Shown here one piece after another: positions 34,984 to 42,682 of a DNA stretch of 64,000 nt. The notes under the pieces were generated by a model. It did not search any database, was not told the origin of the DNA, and saw only the letters and a program-made list of their open reading frames with translations. The position numbers were made by a program, and so were the translations under genes. Every line of letters begins with the position of its first letter. Position 1 is the stretch's first letter. The DNA is taken from positions 496,001-560,000 of the forward strand of contig NZ_JAZHBO010000001.1 in the NCBI RefSeq assembly GCF_036541335.1, given 5' to 3'. This DNA is from Aquilutibacter rugosus. GTDB lineage: Bacteria > Pseudomonadota > Gammaproteobacteria > Xanthomonadales > Xanthomonadaceae.

Positions 34984-35388
34984 TCATTTTGTGTACTGCT
35001 CCAATTGCTTGATTTCTTCTTGCTGCGCCGCCTTCATCTTGACTGCCATTGCCTTGAGCTCGGCGTTGCTGCCGGACTCAAGCAAGACATCGGCCATGTC
35101 GATTGCCATCTGGTGATGGATGGACATCATGGCCGCGAAGTCCTTGTCGACGTCGCCGGACATCGGCATGGGCTTCTTCTGGCCGTCGGTCATGATGCGA
35201 TGCAGTTCCATCGAGCCCGCGCTGTGTCCAGGCATCGCATGGTCCCCTGGCATGGGCGCCGGTTGCGTCATCGTGCTGTCTGCTGTTTGCGCGGTCTTGG
35301 CTTCTTCTGCGCACGCGCTAACAGCGAGGGCCAGACCTGCGCCAAGAAACATCGGCAACGCAAAAGCAACGGGGTTCTTGATCTTCAT
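34984..35388 (-). CDS. DUF305 family lipoprotein (copper-binding type)
   Basis: A 134-residue lipoprotein: signal with lipobox AVSAC (Cys about 26), a Met/His-rich linker (PMPGDHAMPGHS), and a DUF305 helix pair with MMSIHHQMAIDMADVLLES. His and Met clusters are typical of copper-binding periplasmic proteins such as CopM. It is transcribed away from the merR-copA operon, so the 187-bp divergent region may control both. A GC-rich hairpin (34943-34958) lies between it and the convergent DUF411 gene. Confidence 0.85.
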   Translation of the reverse strand: MKIKNPVAFALPMFLGAGLALAVSACAEEAKTAQTADSTMTQPAPMPGDHAMPGHSAGSMELHRIMTDGQKKPMPMSGDVDKDFAAMMSIHHQMAIDMADVLLESGSNAELKAMAVKMKAAQQEEIKQLEQYTK

Positions 35389-35511
35389 CGTGGGGCTCCG
35401 TATGGATCCGCCTGCGGGGCGCTGAGCGGTAACGCGTCATCGCACGCCGCGCATGCGCGATGTGTGAATCCTTTGCACCTGACGCCGTTGACTGGGCCGC
35501 AAACAAATCGC

Positions 35512-35543
35512 TTGACTCTTGACCATGGTGCAGGGTGCAGAGT
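35512..35543 (+). promoter_or_regulatory. MerR-type operator/promoter of the copper operon
   Basis: A -35-like TTGACT (35512-35517) overlaps an imperfect dyad (ACTCTTGACCA at 35516-35526 against GGGTGCAGAGT at 35533-35543). A dyad starting inside the -35 and filling a 19-20 bp spacer is the hallmark of MerR-family promoters. The -10 (CAGAGT) is poor, as expected for an activator-dependent promoter. It lies 32 bp upstream of the regulator start. Confidence 0.6.
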
Positions 35544-35575
35544 CCCGCTAACCGAACCATTCCACAGGTGAATCC

Positions 35576-35974
35576 ATGAAGATCGGCGAATTGGCAAAGC
35601 GGGCCGAGGTGCCCATCGATACGGTGCGCTACTACGAACGCGAAGGCTTGATTCCGCCGCCCGTGCGGCGGGCTTCTGGATACCGCGATTACCTGGATGC
35701 GGACGTGGACCGCTTGCGATTCATGCGACGTGCCAAGGGGCTTGGATTCACCCTGCAGGAGATCCGCGACCTGCTGAGCCTGACCGCACTGGCCGAAGAC
35801 GACATGTCTGCGCTCAATGCACGCGCTCAGGCCAAGCTGCAAGACATGGAAGGCAAGATCCAGTCCCTCATCCGCGTGCGCGATGCGCTGCAGGGCCTTG
35901 TAACAGCATGTCCGGGGCACGGCGCACTGAATCGCTGCCCGATCCTGGCTGCGCTGTCGGAGGACCACGCATGA
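35576..35974 (+). CDS. MerR-family copper-responsive regulator (CueR-like)
   Basis: A 132-residue MerR protein: winged-helix start KIGELAKRAEVPIDTVRYYEREGLIPPP, a dimerisation helix, and a metal loop CPGHGALNRCPI with two cysteines eight residues apart (seven in E. coli CueR). By my alignment the serine that in CueR marks selectivity for monovalent ions (Ser77) is kept (DMSALNAR), favouring Cu(I)/Ag(I) over Zn or Cd. It would activate its own operon and copA by DNA distortion. The stop overlaps the copA start (ATGA). Confidence 0.85.
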   Translation: MKIGELAKRAEVPIDTVRYYEREGLIPPPVRRASGYRDYLDADVDRLRFMRRAKGLGFTLQEIRDLLSLTALAEDDMSALNARAQAKLQDMEGKIQSLIRVRDALQGLVTACPGHGALNRCPILAALSEDHA

Positions 35975-38421
35975 GCACCCATGACCACGCTGGTAGCGGC
36001 TGCTGCAGCGCAGGCGGCAAGCCGTCACTCGCTGAGACCACGGCGCGCGATCCGGTCTGCGGCATGACCGTCGACCCGTCCACTGCCAAGGGTGGCTCGG
36101 CAACCCATGCCGGCCTTTCATATCACTTCTGCAGCAACGGTTGCCGCGAAAAGTTCGTTGCCAACCCCCAGCACTACCTTGAGCAGGTCTCAGCGCAACA
36201 AACCGCCCCAGCGGCGCTATCCATGCACGCGACTGCTGCCCCAGCCGGCGCAATCTACACCTGCCCAATGCACCCTGAGATCCGCCAGCAGGGCCCCGGC
36301 ACCTGCCCACTCTGCGGGATGGCGCTAGAGCCGGAGATGCCCAGCCTGGACGAGGAGGAGAACCCGGAACTACGCGATTTCAGCCGTCGCTTCTGGTGGA
36401 CCTTGCCGCTAAGCTTGGTCGTCCTGCTGCTTGCGATGTTCGGGCACTCCCTGCCCGCGCTGCCGACCACCACCCGCACCTGGATCGAACTGGTGCTGAC
36501 CACGCCTGTGGTGCTGTGGGCCGGCTGGCCGTTCTTCGTGCGCTGCGTGCAGTCCATCCGCAACCGCAGCCCGAACATGTGGACGCTGATCGGCATCGGC
36601 GTGGCGGCGGCGTTCGGCTACAGCGTGGTCGCGACGGTCGCCCCGGGCCTGTTTCCCGATTCATTCCGCGACCACGGCCGGGTCGGGGTCTATTTCGAGG
36701 CCGCCGCGGTGATCGTCTCGCTCACCCTGCTCGGCCAGTTGCTGGAGCTCCGCGCCCGATCCAAGACCAGCGCCGCGATCAAGGCGCTGCTGGGGTTGGC
36801 ACCGAAGACCGCGCGCCGGGTCAGGGACGATGGCAGCGAGGAGGACATCCCGCTGGACCACGTCCATGTCGGCCACCTCCTGCGCGTCCGCCCGGGCGAA
36901 AAGGTGCCGGTCGACGGCATCGTGGTCGAGGGCCGTTCCAGCGTCGATGAGTCGATGCTCACCGGCGAAGCGATGCCCGTCGGCAAGGGCGAGGGAGACG
37001 CGGTCATCGGTGCCACCCAGAACGGCACCGGCGCCCTGCTGATCAGGGCCGAGCAGGTGGGCTCGGCAACAGTGCTTGCGCGCATCGTGCAACTGGTGGC
37101 GCAGGCGCAGCGCTCGCGGGCGCCGATGCAGCGCATGGCCGACAAGGTTGCGTATTGGTTCGTGCTGGCGGTGCTGGCGACGACGGTGGCGACCTTCTTC
37201 GCGTGGGGCCTATGGGGGCCGCAACCTTCTTGGACGTGGGCCGTGCTCAACGCCGTGTCGGTGCTGATCATCGCCTGCCCCTGCGCATTGGGCCTGGCCA
37301 CACCGATGTCGATCATGGTCGCCACCGGCCGCGCCGCGCAGGCCGGTGTGTTGTTCCGCGATGCGGAGGCGATCGAACGCTTCCGCACCCTCGATACCCT
37401 GGTAGTGGACAAGACCGGCACACTCACCGAGGGCAAACCGAGCTTCCGCACAGTCATCGGTGCAGGCGGAACCACCGCTGCCGACGTGCTGCGCCTGGCG
37501 GCGAGCCTGGACAAAGGCAGCGAACATCCGCTGGCCGAATCCATCGTTGCCGAAGCCCGCGGACGCGCCATGGACCTGTCGTCCGTGCAGGACTTCGATT
37601 CGGTGACCGGCTCGGGCGTGCGCGGCACGGTCGAGGGACGCGCGCTGGTGCTTGGCAACCGGGCCTTGATGGACGCCAATAACATCGACGTGGCTTCCCT
37701 CGCCACAGAGTCCGAGGGCCTGCGCGCCGATGGTGCCAGCGTCATGTTCCTTGCGGGCGACGGCCGCTTGTTGGGGCTGCTGGCGGTAGCTGATCCAATC
37801 AAGTCCTCCGCCAAACCCACGATCGCCGCATTGCAGGCCAGCGGCCTTCGAGTGGTGATGGCGACGGGTGATGGCGCGACGACCGCGCAGGCCGTGGCGC
37901 GCACGCTCGGCATTGATGAGGCCCACGGCGAGGTGCGTCCGGAAGACAAGGCCGCGTTGGTCAAGCGGCTGCAGGCCCAGGGACGCAAGGTCGCGATGGC
38001 TGGCGACGGCATCAACGATGCTCCTGCGCTGGCCAGCGCCGATGTGGGCATCGCCATGGGCACCGGCACCGACGTCGCCATGTCCAGCGCCCAGGTCACC
38101 CTGGTCAAGGGCGATCTGCGCGGCATCCTCCGCGCCCGCGCGCTGTCCGATGCCACGGTCCGCAACATGCGCCAGAACCTGGCCTTCGCCTTTCTCTACA
38201 ACGCCATTGGCGTGCCCATCGCAGCCGGAGTGCTATACCCGGTGTTCGGCCTGTTGCTCAGCCCAATGATCGCCGCCCTGGCGATGAGCCTGAGCTCGGT
38301 ATCGGTCGTCGGCAACGCGCTGCGGCTTGCCAAGACCCGACTTCCAGAAGACGCCTCCCCCCGAGAGTCCGGGACCAGCGCCGTACCCCCACAGGCTCGT
38401 TCCACAGGAGTTCCAACATGA
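35971..38421 (+). CDS. copA: Cu(I)-exporting P1B-type ATPase
   Basis: An 816-residue P1B ATPase. The N-terminus has a Cys/His-rich start, a YHS domain (RDPVCGMTVDP to YHFCSNGCREKF) and a heavy-metal-binding domain (YTCPMHPEIRQQGPGTCPLCGM) instead of a classic CxxC HMA domain. Then come the membrane helices with the copper-site motif CPC (about 435), phosphorylation site DKTGTLTEG (about 480), and GDGINDAPALA. It pumps cytoplasmic Cu(I) out. The ATG at 35971 is coupled to the regulator stop, and the EF-hand gene overlaps its 3' end (ATGA). Confidence 0.94.
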   Translation: MSTHDHAGSGCCSAGGKPSLAETTARDPVCGMTVDPSTAKGGSATHAGLSYHFCSNGCREKFVANPQHYLEQVSAQQTAPAALSMHATAAPAGAIYTCPMHPEIRQQGPGTCPLCGMALEPEMPSLDEEENPELRDFSRRFWWTLPLSLVVLLLAMFGHSLPALPTTTRTWIELVLTTPVVLWAGWPFFVRCVQSIRNRSPNMWTLIGIGVAAAFGYSVVATVAPGLFPDSFRDHGRVGVYFEAAAVIVSLTLLGQLLELRARSKTSAAIKALLGLAPKTARRVRDDGSEEDIPLDHVHVGHLLRVRPGEKVPVDGIVVEGRSSVDESMLTGEAMPVGKGEGDAVIGATQNGTGALLIRAEQVGSATVLARIVQLVAQAQRSRAPMQRMADKVAYWFVLAVLATTVATFFAWGLWGPQPSWTWAVLNAVSVLIIACPCALGLATPMSIMVATGRAAQAGVLFRDAEAIERFRTLDTLVVDKTGTLTEGKPSFRTVIGAGGTTAADVLRLAASLDKGSEHPLAESIVAEARGRAMDLSSVQDFDSVTGSGVRGTVEGRALVLGNRALMDANNIDVASLATESEGLRADGASVMFLAGDGRLLGLLAVADPIKSSAKPTIAALQASGLRVVMATGDGATTAQAVARTLGIDEAHGEVRPEDKAALVKRLQAQGRKVAMAGDGINDAPALASADVGIAMGTGTDVAMSSAQVTLVKGDLRGILRARALSDATVRNMRQNLAFAFLYNAIGVPIAAGVLYPVFGLLLSPMIAALAMSLSSVSVVGNALRLAKTRLPEDASPRESGTSAVPPQARSTGVPT

Positions 38422-38924
38422 GTACCAAAACCACATTCGCCCTTGCGGTCACCCTGTTGCTGGCATCCAACGTGCACGCTGGTCCTCAGGACGCGACCAA
38501 GCCGATGGATCACAGCAAGATGAAGATGGACCACGCCGACATGAAGATGCCCACGACGCCCGAAGCACGGGCGAAGATGGCGAACACCATGTTCGACAAG
38601 ATCGATGCGAACAAGAACGGCAGCCTCAGCCGCGCTGAATTTGTCGAGCACCACCGGACCATGTCGATGGAGCATGGTGGGATGCACATGAACCACCATG
38701 ACAAGGATGGAAAGAAGCATCAGGGGGCGAACCATCACGCCTTGGATCACGCAGCGCACGCACCATCGTCGGGCGTCACCTTCGCCAAGCTGGATGGCAA
38801 CAAGGACGGCAAGCTCTCCAAGGCGGAAATGGCCAAGCATCCAATGGCTGCCCATTTCCCCATGATGGATACCGACAAGAACGGCTTCCTGAGCCCCACG
38901 GAAGCAGCCGCCCACGGTCTGTAA
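38418..38924 (+). CDS. Exported EF-hand, His/Met-rich protein
   Basis: A 168-residue protein with a signal peptide (MSTKTTFALAVTLLLASNVHA), a Met/His/Lys-rich segment (KPMDHSKMKMDHADMKM) and three EF-hand-like loops: DKIDANKNGSLSRAEF, AKLDGNKDGKLSKAEM, and MDTDKNGFLSPTEA. It probably binds copper through Met/His and divalent ions through the EF-hands in the periplasm. The ATGA overlap with copA means it is translated from the same message. The function is unproven. Confidence 0.8.
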   Translation: MSTKTTFALAVTLLLASNVHAGPQDATKPMDHSKMKMDHADMKMPTTPEARAKMANTMFDKIDANKNGSLSRAEFVEHHRTMSMEHGGMHMNHHDKDGKKHQGANHHALDHAAHAPSSGVTFAKLDGNKDGKLSKAEMAKHPMAAHFPMMDTDKNGFLSPTEAAAHGL

Positions 38925-38938
38925 CGTCTGCACACATA

Positions 38939-38963
38939 GCGGGCGGTGCCCGGCACCGCCCGC
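38939..38963 (+). other. Intercistronic GC-rich hairpin
   Basis: Arms GCGGGCGGTG (38939-38948) and CACCGCCCGC (38954-38963) are perfect, with a five-base loop and no T-run. It lies between the EF-hand and DUF305 genes and may act as an mRNA-stability element or partial terminator. Confidence 0.6.
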
Positions 38964-38981
38964 CTCACATCAGGAGGCTTC

Positions 38982-39497
38982 ATGGAAAAGCAAACGTCTA
39001 AGAATGCAGGGCACGTCGACCATGGCGCCGCTGCCACGCCGATGGCGCATGGCTCTGGCGATGGTCACTACAGCCGCTTCGCATGGATGCTGGCGCTGTC
39101 GTTCGTCGCGATGTACGTGCTGATGTACGCCATGGTCGACCGACTCGGCAACGCGGTTCCAAACATCAACCAGTTCTACATGGCTGGGCTGATGACAGCA
39201 CCAATGGCCATACTCGAGATTGCGCTGATGGGGCGTATGTACCCAGATAAGCGCAAGAACATCACGATAGTTTTGTTGGGTGCAGTCGTTCTGGCAGTTT
39301 GCTGGTTTGGCATTCGTGCCCAAGCTGGGGTCGGAGACCGTCAGTTCCTCAAATCGATGATCCCTCACCACGCCGGCGCCATTCTCATGTGCGAACAAGC
39401 GTCGCTCACCAAGCCTGACGTGAGGGCCCTGTGCGAGGGCATAGTCAAGGCACAGGAAGAAGAGATCGCTCGCATGAGGGCATTGCTTGCCCGATAG
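38982..39497 (+). CDS. DUF305 family membrane protein
   Basis: A 171-residue protein: a His-rich N-terminal segment (about 1-30), membrane segments at about 32-52, 65-82 and 90-108, and a DUF305 domain with FLKSMIPHHAGAILMCEQASL. It is probably an inner-membrane protein with metal-binding His/Met/Cys groups that completes the copper operon. The CAGGAGG ribosome-binding site is close to the ATG at 38982. A short hairpin (39503-39518) without a T-run follows. Confidence 0.82.
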   Translation: MEKQTSKNAGHVDHGAAATPMAHGSGDGHYSRFAWMLALSFVAMYVLMYAMVDRLGNAVPNINQFYMAGLMTAPMAILEIALMGRMYPDKRKNITIVLLGAVVLAVCWFGIRAQAGVGDRQFLKSMIPHHAGAILMCEQASLTKPDVRALCEGIVKAQEEEIARMRALLAR

Positions 39498-39768
39498 ATC
39501 TGGCCCGCTGAAGCGGGCTGGCCTGCAGTCGCTCGGCATTGGATTGAAACCCGATGGGACTTGGAGAGTCGCTTGCCACCGTGCGTCCGCTACATGCCGA
39601 TCCCCTCGACTGAATGATCATTCGCAAATGTTTGAGATTGTGATCCGAAATGACAGCTCGTTGCTCCGACCTGCCAGAAAAGGGGTATTTGCTGCTGATC
39701 GCCAGGAGACAGTGGATGCAATAGACGTGGCCCAATCCGGCAACAACCCATGGCAGAGGCCTCATGAC

Positions 39769-39975
39769 TTAGCTCCTGCCGCGCGCGTTGGTGACGCGCT
39801 CACGATCTGCAATCCACTGTTGGATATCACTGGTACGCCATCCAACGCTTCTTGCGCCCAAGCGCAGTGGCGCGGGAAAGGTTCCCAAACGGCGATCCCG
39901 GTTGATCGCGCTTGCGGATCGCTTGATCATGGGACACACATCTTTAAGTTTGAGTACCGGGTCAATCGGGTGCAT
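39769..39975 (-). CDS. AlpA-family phage/island regulatory protein
   Basis: A 68-residue helix-turn-helix protein of the AlpA type: LKLKDVCPM, then SASAINRDRRLGTFPAPLRLG, GARSVGWRTSDIQQWIADR. These small winged-helix proteins usually control excision or integrase genes of prophages and integrative elements. No integrase is adjacent, so the gene is probably a remnant of the element that brought the copper genes. AAGGA lies eight bases upstream of the ATG. Confidence 0.75.
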   Translation of the reverse strand: MHPIDPVLKLKDVCPMIKRSASAINRDRRLGTFPAPLRLGARSVGWRTSDIQQWIADRERVTNARGRS

Positions 39976-40302
39976 AAGTTCGTCCTTGAAGTGATTGTGC
40001 TGCGTGATTCATCGTAGGCAGCAGCAACACTCCATAACTGTTCGAATTGCGCCGTTTTTGACCTCAATTCGATCATTCGCGCGGCACTCGCGTCATTCGA
40101 GATTCAATGCAAGCGCGCATGGCGCATGTGGGAGAATCAATCAGTCATTCGACCTGCAAGTTGATGGCGTCCTCCGACGACCTGTCGTGGGATGTCGCGA
40201 CGAGACCGACAACCCCAACAAATGATTTTGGGAATAACGGTGGGAATATCCTTGGTCGCCCCAAAATCGTCACTCCTTTCAAATCAATAACTTAAGCTTT
40301 AT
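39976..40302. other. Island right margin without genes
   Basis: No supported gene. It contains GGGAATAACGGTGGGAATAT (about 40231-40250), with the GGGAATA word twice, which resembles repeats seen near tyrosine-integrase ends, but no matching copy was found on the left. The xth promoter is probably within the last 60 bases. Confidence 0.4.
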
Positions 40303-41073
40303 ATGAAAATCGCCAGCTGGAACGTCAACTCGCTCAATGTCCGCCAGCCGCATCTGGAGGAATGGCTCAAGATGCGCCAGCCCGATGTGGTGTGCCTGCA
40401 GGAAACCAAGCTCGAGGACCACAAGTTCCCTGACGACGCCCTGCTGGAACTCGGCTACCGCAGTGCTTTCGTGGGGCAAAAGACCTATAACGGCGTGGCG
40501 ATTCTGGCCCGCCACAAGATCGACGATGTGCTGACCGACGTGCCGGACTTTGCCGATGAGCAACGGCGCGTGATTGCAGCCACCGTCAACGGCGTGCGCA
40601 TCATCAATCTGTACGTGGTCAACGGGCAGGATGTCGGCACCGACAAGTACGAGTACAAACTGCGCTGGCTCGAGGCCGTGACCCGCTGGATTGCCGATGA
40701 GAAGGCCAAGCACGGCAAGGTGGTGGTCAATGGCGACTTCAACATCGCGCCGGATGATCGCGACGTGCACGATCCGGAGACCTGGAACGACTCGCACATC
40801 CTGACCTCGGCGGCGGAGCGCGGGGCGCTGCAGCGCCTGCTGGATCTCGGGTTCCACGATGCGTTCCGGCTCAAGCACGACGACGCCGGTGTCTTTAGCT
40901 GGTGGGACTACCGCGCGGCGGCCTACCGTCGCAACCTGGGCCTGCGGATCGACCTGAACCTGGTCAGCGATGCGTTACGCGATGTGGTCACCGACGCCGG
41001 CATCGACCGCGAACCCCGTGACTGGGAACGCCCCTCCGACCACGCCCCCGCTTGGGTCGACCTCGCGCTATAA
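40303..41073 (+). CDS. xth: Exodeoxyribonuclease III (AP endonuclease)
   Basis: A 256-residue enzyme of the exonuclease-endonuclease-phosphatase fold: MKIASWNVNSL, the catalytic Glu in CLQETKLED, the NGDFNIAPDDRDV motif and the C-terminal SDHAPAWVDL. It nicks DNA at abasic sites and trims 3' blocked ends for base-excision repair. Length is normal. It is the first chromosomal housekeeping gene after the copper island. No clear ribosome-binding site precedes the ATG (CTTAAGCTTTAT), so initiation may be leaderless or weak. Confidence 0.95.
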   Translation: MKIASWNVNSLNVRQPHLEEWLKMRQPDVVCLQETKLEDHKFPDDALLELGYRSAFVGQKTYNGVAILARHKIDDVLTDVPDFADEQRRVIAATVNGVRIINLYVVNGQDVGTDKYEYKLRWLEAVTRWIADEKAKHGKVVVNGDFNIAPDDRDVHDPETWNDSHILTSAAERGALQRLLDLGFHDAFRLKHDDAGVFSWWDYRAAAYRRNLGLRIDLNLVSDALRDVVTDAGIDREPRDWERPSDHAPAWVDLAL

Positions 41074-41208
41074 GCCCCGGCGCTCGCACCGCCCAACTGT
41101 CCGCAAATTGGCACCGCTGAGCAGCAAGATTGCCCTCTTGCCGTAGCTCGCTGTGCCGTTAGAGCTAGCCTCGCAATTTGGCGATCAAGAGGCTTGTCGC
41201 AACATGCT

Positions 41209-41237
41209 TTGTATTGGCCTATTTTTGTAGGTACAAT
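41209..41237 (+). promoter_or_regulatory. brnTA promoter with overlapping operator
   Basis: -35 TTGTAT (41209-41214), 17-bp spacer, -10 TACAAT (41232-41237). The dyad TTGTAGGTACAA (41226-41237) covers the -10 and fits binding of an autoregulatory antitoxin. The -10 is only four bases from the brnT ATG, so the transcript may be nearly leaderless. Confidence 0.65.
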
Positions 41238-41241
41238 AAAT

Positions 41242-41517
41242 ATGCGAATCAGCTATGACCCTGCCAAACGGCAGAGGACTCTGGACGAGCGTGGCTTGGA
41301 CTTTGAAGATGCCCCAACTGTCTTCGCCGGCTGCACTTTTGAGGTTGAGGACAACCGTCAGGATTATGGTGAGACTCGCCTTTTGTGCTTCGGCTATCTC
41401 GCCGGTCGCCTCGTGGTGATCGGCTATACGCCAAGAGGCGAGGTCCGCCACATTTTTAGCATGAGAAAAGCCAATGAACGCGAGCAAATCCGCATCGGCC
41501 CGCAAATCCAAAACTGA
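41242..41517 (+). CDS. brnT: BrnT-type toxin
   Basis: A 91-residue toxin matching BrnT (DUF497): opens MRISYDPAKRQRTLDERGLDFEDA, followed by NRQDYGETRLLCFGYLAGRLVVIGYTPRG and the end element FSMRKANEREQ. BrnT is a RelE-like ribonuclease that inhibits growth until bound by BrnA. The ATG at 41242 is chosen because homologues start with (M)xIxYDPAK. The toxin gene comes first, as usual for this pair, and overlaps brnA by 44 bp. Confidence 0.9.
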   Translation: MRISYDPAKRQRTLDERGLDFEDAPTVFAGCTFEVEDNRQDYGETRLLCFGYLAGRLVVIGYTPRGEVRHIFSMRKANEREQIRIGPQIQN

Positions 41518-41752
41518 CCTTAAGCGTGTCGACGCGCATCAGATCAGCGCGAGCGAGTACGAAGAGCTCCCGGAGCTTACGGATGAGATGTTGGCCCGCG
41601 GTACGTTCAAAAAGGCCGGCCGTCCGATCGCAACGAACCCGCGTCTGCAGGTGACGATCCGTCTTCCGGCCGATGTGTTGGCCGCGTGGAAGGCAACCGG
41701 TCCCGGCTGGCAAACCCGGATGGCGGAGCGGCTCAGCAAGCCGACAAAATAA
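41474..41752 (+). CDS. brnA: BrnA-type antitoxin
   Basis: A 92-residue antitoxin: a charged N-terminus with YEELPELTDEMLARGTF, and a C-terminal ribbon-helix-helix part (RLQVTIRLPADVLAAWKATGPGWQTRM), the BrnA pattern. It should neutralise BrnT and repress the operon. The start lies inside brnT. The genes border the conserved hypothetical at 41756 with only three bases between stop codons. Confidence 0.9.
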   Translation: MNASKSASARKSKTDLKRVDAHQISASEYEELPELTDEMLARGTFKKAGRPIATNPRLQVTIRLPADVLAAWKATGPGWQTRMAERLSKPTK

Positions 41753-41755
41753 GGC

Positions 41756-42601
41756 TTAGGCTTGCGCGGTCGGGATGCCGTGGGCAGCGAGCACGTGCTG
41801 CAGCTGACGCTGGCGGGCTTTTACTGCGGGCGACACGTCGTCGGGTAATTCGGCAAACGTGACGATGCCTTCGGCCGCTTGAGCGGGGGGCTCGTTGTCG
41901 CCGGACAGTTCGGCAGTGCGCGGCGGATCGGTCAGTGCGCAGGCCTCGATCAGGGGCCACAGCGATTCCAGACCGGCGTGGCGGTACTGCAGCTGCATCA
42001 TCGCGGCCAGATCCCAGGCGGTCAGATAACGGGCGTGCTCGATGGGGACTTCAAACGCTTCCTGCACAAACAAGGCGGTTTCGGCCGAGGCCATCCCGCG
42101 CTCCAGCAGGATCCGCTCGAACTCGGCGGCCAGGGGCTCGGCGATGGCGGGCTCGCCCTGCAGGTTGATTGGAAGCAGCAACAAGGCGCTGGCGCCGTAC
42201 TGGCTCTCGGGCTGCAGGATGCCGGGCATCTTGCCCTCGGCGGCGCCGAACGCGATTACGCGACCCTGGCCGGCCAGCGTCTCACCCGCGGGTGCGACGG
42301 CAGGCTTGCGCGGGGCACGGGCGGCGAGGTTCTCGAGCTCGGTGTGCAGACGCCAGGTGGGACGCAGCACCTCGACCGGGTCGTACAACGCACCGCAGGT
42401 GATCAGCTCCAGCTCGGCGGCACGCGCATCGAATGTGGCTAGATCAGCGGCCACTTTGGCGGCCAGGGCGCCCGCCAGATCCGGCGACAGCATGGCAGCC
42501 AGCGGCGTGGTGCGATCGGGGCTCAGGGCGTCGGGACGGACTTCGATCGCCAGACACAGCTGAAGTCGGCTTGGAAGTGCGCGTTGCGGTTGGCTCGACA
42601 T
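41756..42601 (-). CDS. Conserved hypothetical protein (281 aa)
   Basis: A 281-residue soluble protein with no membrane segment or motif that I recognise. It is rich in Ala/Leu/Glu; visible blocks are LCLAIEVRP near the start, ELELITCGALYDPVEVLRPTW, SALLLLPINLQG, and ARQRQLQHVLAAHGIP at the end. It reads as a full-length gene with codon use like its neighbours. It is divergent from the thiolase gene with an 81-bp shared upstream region that contains a TATACT box (42631-42636). Confidence 0.65.
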   Translation of the reverse strand: MSSQPQRALPSRLQLCLAIEVRPDALSPDRTTPLAAMLSPDLAGALAAKVAADLATFDARAAELELITCGALYDPVEVLRPTWRLHTELENLAARAPRKPAVAPAGETLAGQGRVIAFGAAEGKMPGILQPESQYGASALLLLPINLQGEPAIAEPLAAEFERILLERGMASAETALFVQEAFEVPIEHARYLTAWDLAAMMQLQYRHAGLESLWPLIEACALTDPPRTAELSGDNEPPAQAAEGIVTFAELPDDVSPAVKARQRQLQHVLAAHGIPTAQA

Positions 42602-42682
42602 GGGATGCAGGGTTACACTGGATCGCTAATTATACTGCTACGTATTGTCGGCCCTCGGGCCCACCGATCGGAGAACTTCCTG

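Noticed and set aside
40021..40260. tRNA gene as an island attachment site
   Set aside because: No cloverleaf, TpsiC or CCA sequence could be found on either strand.
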